Shown here: positions 60,022 through 64,000 of the stretch, in pieces
How positions within the stretch are numbered: the stretch's first letter is position 1
Layout of the letters: every line of letters begins with the position of its first letter
NCBI GenBank assembly: GCA_014706295.1
Contig: JACSVZ010000002.1
Location: 20,753,994-20,817,993 of the forward strand
DNA from: Lycocorax pyrrhopterus obiensis
Taxonomy: Eukaryota; Chordata; Aves; Passeriformes; Paradisaeidae
DNA length: 64,000 nucleotides
Direction of reading: 5' to 3'
Notes under the pieces: model-generated
Seen by the model: only the letters and a program-made list of their open reading frames with translations
What the model was told of the DNA's origin: nothing
Databases searched by the model: none
Made by a program: the position numbers and the translations under genes

Positions 60022-63000
60022 GTAAGTACCATTGCTTGCAAATGCATTTGTTGATATGGTGACCTGTCAGTGCTGGTAATGGGAGCGGAATGGCTTTACT
60101 GCAGCTCTATTTTACATGCTCTTTGGCAGATATGTGTAACTAAATGATCTCTTTCTTTTTTTTTTCCATAACACAACAGGCCTCGTTTATCCTCCGAGCA
60201 GGGTAATTTAGTGTTCCATGCTGGCTCCAGCAAAAATATTGAATTTAGAACTGGACCACTGGGGAAAGTAAAAATTAATGAAGAAGACCTTGCAGAACTT
60301 TTTAGTCAGGTGATATAGTTACTTTTCCTTAATATATTTTCCTTTTCAGTTTTACATACTAATAGTTAAATTGTTTTCACAAGTGTTTGATGTGTTTTGT
60401 ATTATTTTATTTTATATTATCTATATCAGTATAATATGAAAGTAAGCTATTACAGACTTGTAAAGTAATCATGTCATCACAGAAGATAATTACAAGATTA
60501 AATTGTGTGTGTAGTAGAGCTCTCTGTATTTAAGTGGACTTTATAATAGTAAAGTTATGCAAGGACAAAACTTTCCTAAGCTTTTGAAAAGTCAAAGTTT
60601 GTTTCACATTATCCCTGTTGTTTAACTTTAGGTTAGAGAGAGTAGCACAGAGATTCAAGAACTCAAAAAAGCCAGCGGTGCCACTCAGAATGTATCCCAG
60701 CAGATTACTCTGCTGACCTCCAAGGTGAGCCATACCTTTGTGTTATCCTTCTCCAACATTCCCAGTTTTCCATTCCTCACAACCTGAGGAATAATATTAA
60801 ACAACCTGATTCATTTTAGTATTTCTGGACGCAGTTCAGGGAACTGGAGCAGAGTCCCTCTTTAACATCAGCTTGGAGTCTGTGTTTAATTTTGAGATAC
60901 TTATTCAGAAACTCTGGAGACAATGGAAATATTTCTGTAAATCCCCCCCAAATTTCCAGTTATTGTGATTCTTCTTTGTTCATTGTCAGCATCTGTATTG
61001 ACTGTATTCTCTAATATTTATGGATAAATTCTGGAAATGGACCATATACGTTTTCATAGTTGTTACACAGACATCCCATTCCATAGGTGAAATGGGCTAT
61101 AGGGATTTTCTGTGGAAAGACCTATGCAGTAGTTTTGTCACTTCCCTGCTCCTGAAAATTTTTTTCCATGAGAAAGTTTTTAAACCATTGCCTGATTTAA
61201 GTGTCTTTTGTTACAGTGTTTCCACAAGTTCCTTATAGGAAAATATTTTGTAGCCTAAGAGATCTTCCTTTAGGGAAATTGTGCTAATATGTATCTATCA
61301 CATTCCCTGATTCGGGGTCAGCTTGCTGTTTGTGGTTACAACCCACTGAGATTTGGTGACTCTTCCTGGCTGTCGGTGTTCTGTCCCAGACCTCCGTCCT
61401 TGTCACGCATGCACAGACCTGGACAATCCCACAGGAATATTCACATCCTTGGTTTCGAGCACCTGAACACATCTTTGCAAGACTGAGTCTTGTATTGTGG
61501 ATCCAGGCTGGGACATATTTAAGCTGTCATTTTCTGAACAGCCAAACCCACCAAAATCACAGTGAATGGGGCCTCATTTGGTTCTGACTGTCACCTGGTT
61601 TCACATATCAGCTATTCCCTTTTCTCAGAGGAAATTATTTTGTTAGCTTACCAGTATCCAGCAAGTACCTCTGTGGTCACTCTCATACCAAGCACAATGC
61701 AATTTGCATTTCTTTTGCAGATCCTGAGTCTTGATAGCAAACTTCAAAGCTTACAGCAGGTAAGTAAATGGGAAGCAAACTAGAGATCAGAAAAGAAAAT
61801 CCCAGCCCCAAGTAAATAAAGCGAGGTTTCAATGATTAAATAGCTAAATGATTTCTTTCCTCTCATGCATTCCTCAGGAAAACTTTTTTTGGTAACAGAA
61901 GGTAAAAAAAAAGCACCAAGATTTGTGGAGGAGGTGATATGCCTTCTTACAAAATATAAACTGTGTAGGAGCCTGCATGTCTTAGCAGCAAAACAGTTGT
62001 ACACTCAAGAGCAACAAGTAGATACCAAGGAGAAGTAAACTTTTCCTTCACTGGTCTGTCAAGATAAAGACCAGAAACTCAAACTGGATTTTTATTGTAT
62101 TGGAACTAGCTGAGTTTCAGCTGTTGCCTGCTTCTTCAGTGAGCTTGTGACAAGCCACACCTAAAGGTGCCGTAAAAACAGCTGTCAGCTGAATCCCCCA
62201 TGGAATCAAAAAGACAAGATAACCCTCCATCTAGACTCTGCTGCTGAAGAACAGTCTCTATTAATATTTACTTTTTACACAGCTTTTCTCATCCTAGTGC
62301 TTGGCCATTCTGTGTAGGACCAATCACAGCATAATTATTTTGTACAGGGATAAGTGAAATAGCTCAAAACTTTTATAAATCAACCTTGCTGAAAAAAATC
62401 GGAGGAGGAATCCAAGAAAGGATGAGAAAAAAAAAGGAAAAAAAAGAAAAAAGAAGGTTTGTCTTGAAAATAGATGCTGATGGAACACCAGCTAAGCAGA
62501 AATCTCATTTTCTACTCTTTTCTGGCATTTCAGGATATCCAGAGGAGAGCATGCAGTAGTAACCCCTGTAAGAACACAGGGACCTGTGTGAACTCACTGG
62601 ATGGTTTCTTTTGCCTCTGTCCCAGCAACTGGCAGGTGAATCTTTAACCCCCTTGACTACAGAGTGTGTATTTTAACTGTAAGGCTACATCTAGCCTAGC
62701 GATTGCCACGAAGCTCAGCGTTTTAGGGTTGCTCAGGGTAGAGTGAGATACACTGAACAGCAAAGCAGCAGTATCACTCATTGGTTGGAGAGCAACTCGT
62801 TTGCTTCTCAACAGTATCAATATATACATGTAAAAAAGCAGAAGCCCAAAGCAGTGGGCCAAACCCTGCACTGTTACACGCAGGCGATGGCCCATGCAGT
62901 CAGTGATTCTTGGCAGTTCCCACGGCAGAGAATTAGTCTGGTTTTTGCTGAGCACTGAACTGAACTGCATGCCTTGCTGTTGACCTTACACAAGGATAGA

Positions 63001-63626
63001 GAGAGAATGGGGGAAGGGATGGATGTTTATTCAATCTCAAACATGTAAGGCAAATGGGGTGTGTAAATAACCAGTGCCATTCTGACTTTTTTAAGTCCAG
63101 AGACTTTATTAGAAAATGCTTTAATGTGCACCAGAGATGGAAATGTTATATCTTCTTCTCAAAGGATTTCAACTTAAGAGTTAGCCCAGCAAGATTTGGG
63201 TCAAAATTCATGTGCTTTCCTGATAGAAACAGTTTAAAAGAAAATTTTCTGAGTCTTTTTCTAGTTGGAAAGTGAGGGGATGACAAAAATGTGCCGTTCA
63301 TATGCTTTCTACATCTGAAATATTTTATCCCAATCTCACTGATAGCAAGGGTCACAGAAACACAGCTGAAAAATAGTTTTGTTATTGTGTTTCGTAAGGG
63401 AAGCTGTGTTGATAACAGCCCATGGTTTGTATATCTTTGAAAACTATATTAAACATTGGGTCCATGGTTTGCTTCATTTCTCAGTTATTTGGAAAATAAA
63501 CTGGTTTTTCATTTCATCTTAGGGCCCCCTGTGCTCCGTGGATGTTAATGAATGCCAGATTTTTGCTGGAACAGCATTAGGCTGCCAGAATGGAGCCACT
63601 TGTGTGAACACACCAGGCAGCTACAG
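59903..63626 (+). CDS. CUBN: Cubilin, N-terminal part (exons 1-6; gene continues past the window)
   Basis: Cubilin is the large peripheral endocytic receptor for intrinsic factor-B12, albumin and other ligands, held at the membrane by amnionless. Exons: 59903-60021, 60180-60309, 60632-60724, 61721-61759, 62534-62635 and 63523-63626. They join in frame to 196 residues of a protein that is about 3,600 residues in mammals. Visible parts: a signal peptide with hydrophobic core [11 protein letters not shown] (10-20); a furin-type site RQKR (31-34); the conserved block [20 protein letters not shown], which matches mammalian cubilin; a coiled-coil-like segment with a conserved N-V-S glycosylation site (Asn103); one complete EGF module (Cys134 to Cys165); and the start of a calcium-binding EGF module (DVNEC, 168-172). 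The CUB domains lie downstream. All splice sites are GT/AG. It has the same orientation as TRDMT1. Confidence 0.96.
60180..60309 (+). CDS. CUBN: CUBN exon 2 (residues 40-83)
   Basis: Encodes [20 protein letters not shown] then [20 protein letters not shown], strongly like the mammalian segment just after the furin site. Acceptor AACAG, donor GTGATA. 130 bases. Confidence 0.96.
60632..60724 (+). CDS. CUBN: CUBN exon 3 (residues 84-114)
   Basis: Encodes [20 protein letters not shown] then [11 protein letters not shown], part of the N-terminal trimerisation and amnionless-binding region. Phase 0 at both ends. Donor GTGAGC. Confidence 0.94.
61721..61759 (+). CDS. CUBN: CUBN exon 4, 39-base micro-exon (residues 115-127)
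   Basis: Encodes [13 protein letters not shown], aligning with the leucine/glutamine-rich coil before the first EGF module of mammalian cubilin. Acceptor TTTGCAG, donor GTAAGT. Skipping it would keep the frame. Confidence 0.9.
62534..62635 (+). CDS. CUBN: CUBN exon 5, EGF module 1 (residues 128-161)
   Basis: Encodes [20 protein letters not shown] then [14 protein letters not shown], five of the six EGF cysteines. The sixth comes from exon 6. KNTGTC replaces the more usual QNGGTC. Acceptor TTTCAG, donor GTGAAT. Confidence 0.96.
63523..63626 (+). CDS. CUBN: CUBN exon 6, calcium-binding EGF module (residues 162-196)
   Basis: Encodes [20 protein letters not shown] then [19 protein letters not shown] is the calcium-binding EGF start signature. 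The exon ends two bases into a codon at donor GTAACC and the module finishes in an exon beyond the window. Confidence 0.96.
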
Positions 63627-64000
63627 GTAACCTCTCAAAACTAGGCACAAATACATCCTGTGTAGAATACTCTGCTATTTTTTTACCCCATATCACGCCT
63701 GCAGCACAAGTTCTAGAAGTAAGTCTGTTTAACATCTATGCACTATAAGCCCTTGCAGTCTGAGAAAATATAAAATCCTTACTGCCCTGTACACTGAGCC
63801 CACTGCAGACGCAGAAGGGCCTCCAAAGCCACTGCCTGCTTTGACACAGGGGGAGCAGCAGGAACCAGATCCATCACACAGCCGTGCCGGGGGAGAAGGC
63901 TGCAAACTGAAGGCTGGCTCCAGCCCCGCCCCCCCACCCCGTTGTAGGTGCAGATGCTTTAATGGAAATTTCCTGCACCATGGGATGTAGCGGGGGAGGT
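63627..64000 (+). other. CUBN: CUBN intron 6, start only
   Basis: The window ends inside this intron. I see no exon or repeat in the 374 bases shown. Confidence 0.85.

Noticed and set aside
1..64000. CRISPR arrays, operons, phage or plasmid genes, or other prokaryotic systems
   Set aside because: None present. The window is an intron-bearing vertebrate locus, and no regularly spaced direct repeats or clustered prokaryotic-type genes were seen.

Overview
The window is vertebrate nuclear DNA, most likely from a bird. It holds long introns with GT/AG splice sites, two GC-rich promoter regions, 3' fragments of CR1 LINE elements of the avian/reptilian type, and three genes that I could rebuild exon by exon. 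No bacterial, plasmid or phage feature is present. Nearly all open reading frames of 60-200 codons here are chance frames in introns or intergenic DNA, or shadows of GC-rich exons.

Layout. Positions 1-1270 lie beyond the 3' end of vimentin and show nothing recognisable. Vimentin (VIM) runs on the minus strand from its start codon at 9741 to its stop at 1850. It has nine coding exons that join without a frame break into 459 residues, several poly(A) signals below the stop, and a CpG-rich promoter up to about 10.13 kb. About 12 kb without a visible gene follows (10.13-21.9 kb), with one ATCC microsatellite. TRDMT1 (DNMT2, the tRNA-Asp cytosine-38 methyltransferase) runs on the plus strand from 22351 to 50773. 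Its eleven exons join into 400 residues with every catalytic motif intact. Its introns carry one clear CR1 copy (about 39.66-40.04 kb), a short antisense CR1 tail (about 47.02-47.11 kb), a possible ancient repeat relic and a few simple repeats. An 8.5 kb gap without a visible gene (51.4-59.9 kb) precedes the first six exons of CUBN (cubilin) on the plus strand, 59903-63626. The window ends inside CUBN intron 6.

VIM and TRDMT1 lie head to head, and TRDMT1 and CUBN follow in the same direction. This is the gene order and relative orientation I know from mammals (human 10p13), so the block looks like ordinary conserved synteny. The three genes have unrelated jobs (cytoskeletal filament, tRNA modification, endocytic receptor) and form no operon or pathway.

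I found no sign of a previously undescribed biological system. The points most worth a second look are local: a TTG repeat that replaces the pyrimidine tract before TRDMT1 exon 9, a lengthened variable linker in TRDMT1, multiple VIM poly(A) signals, and a CR1 insertion close to a TRDMT1 splice acceptor.
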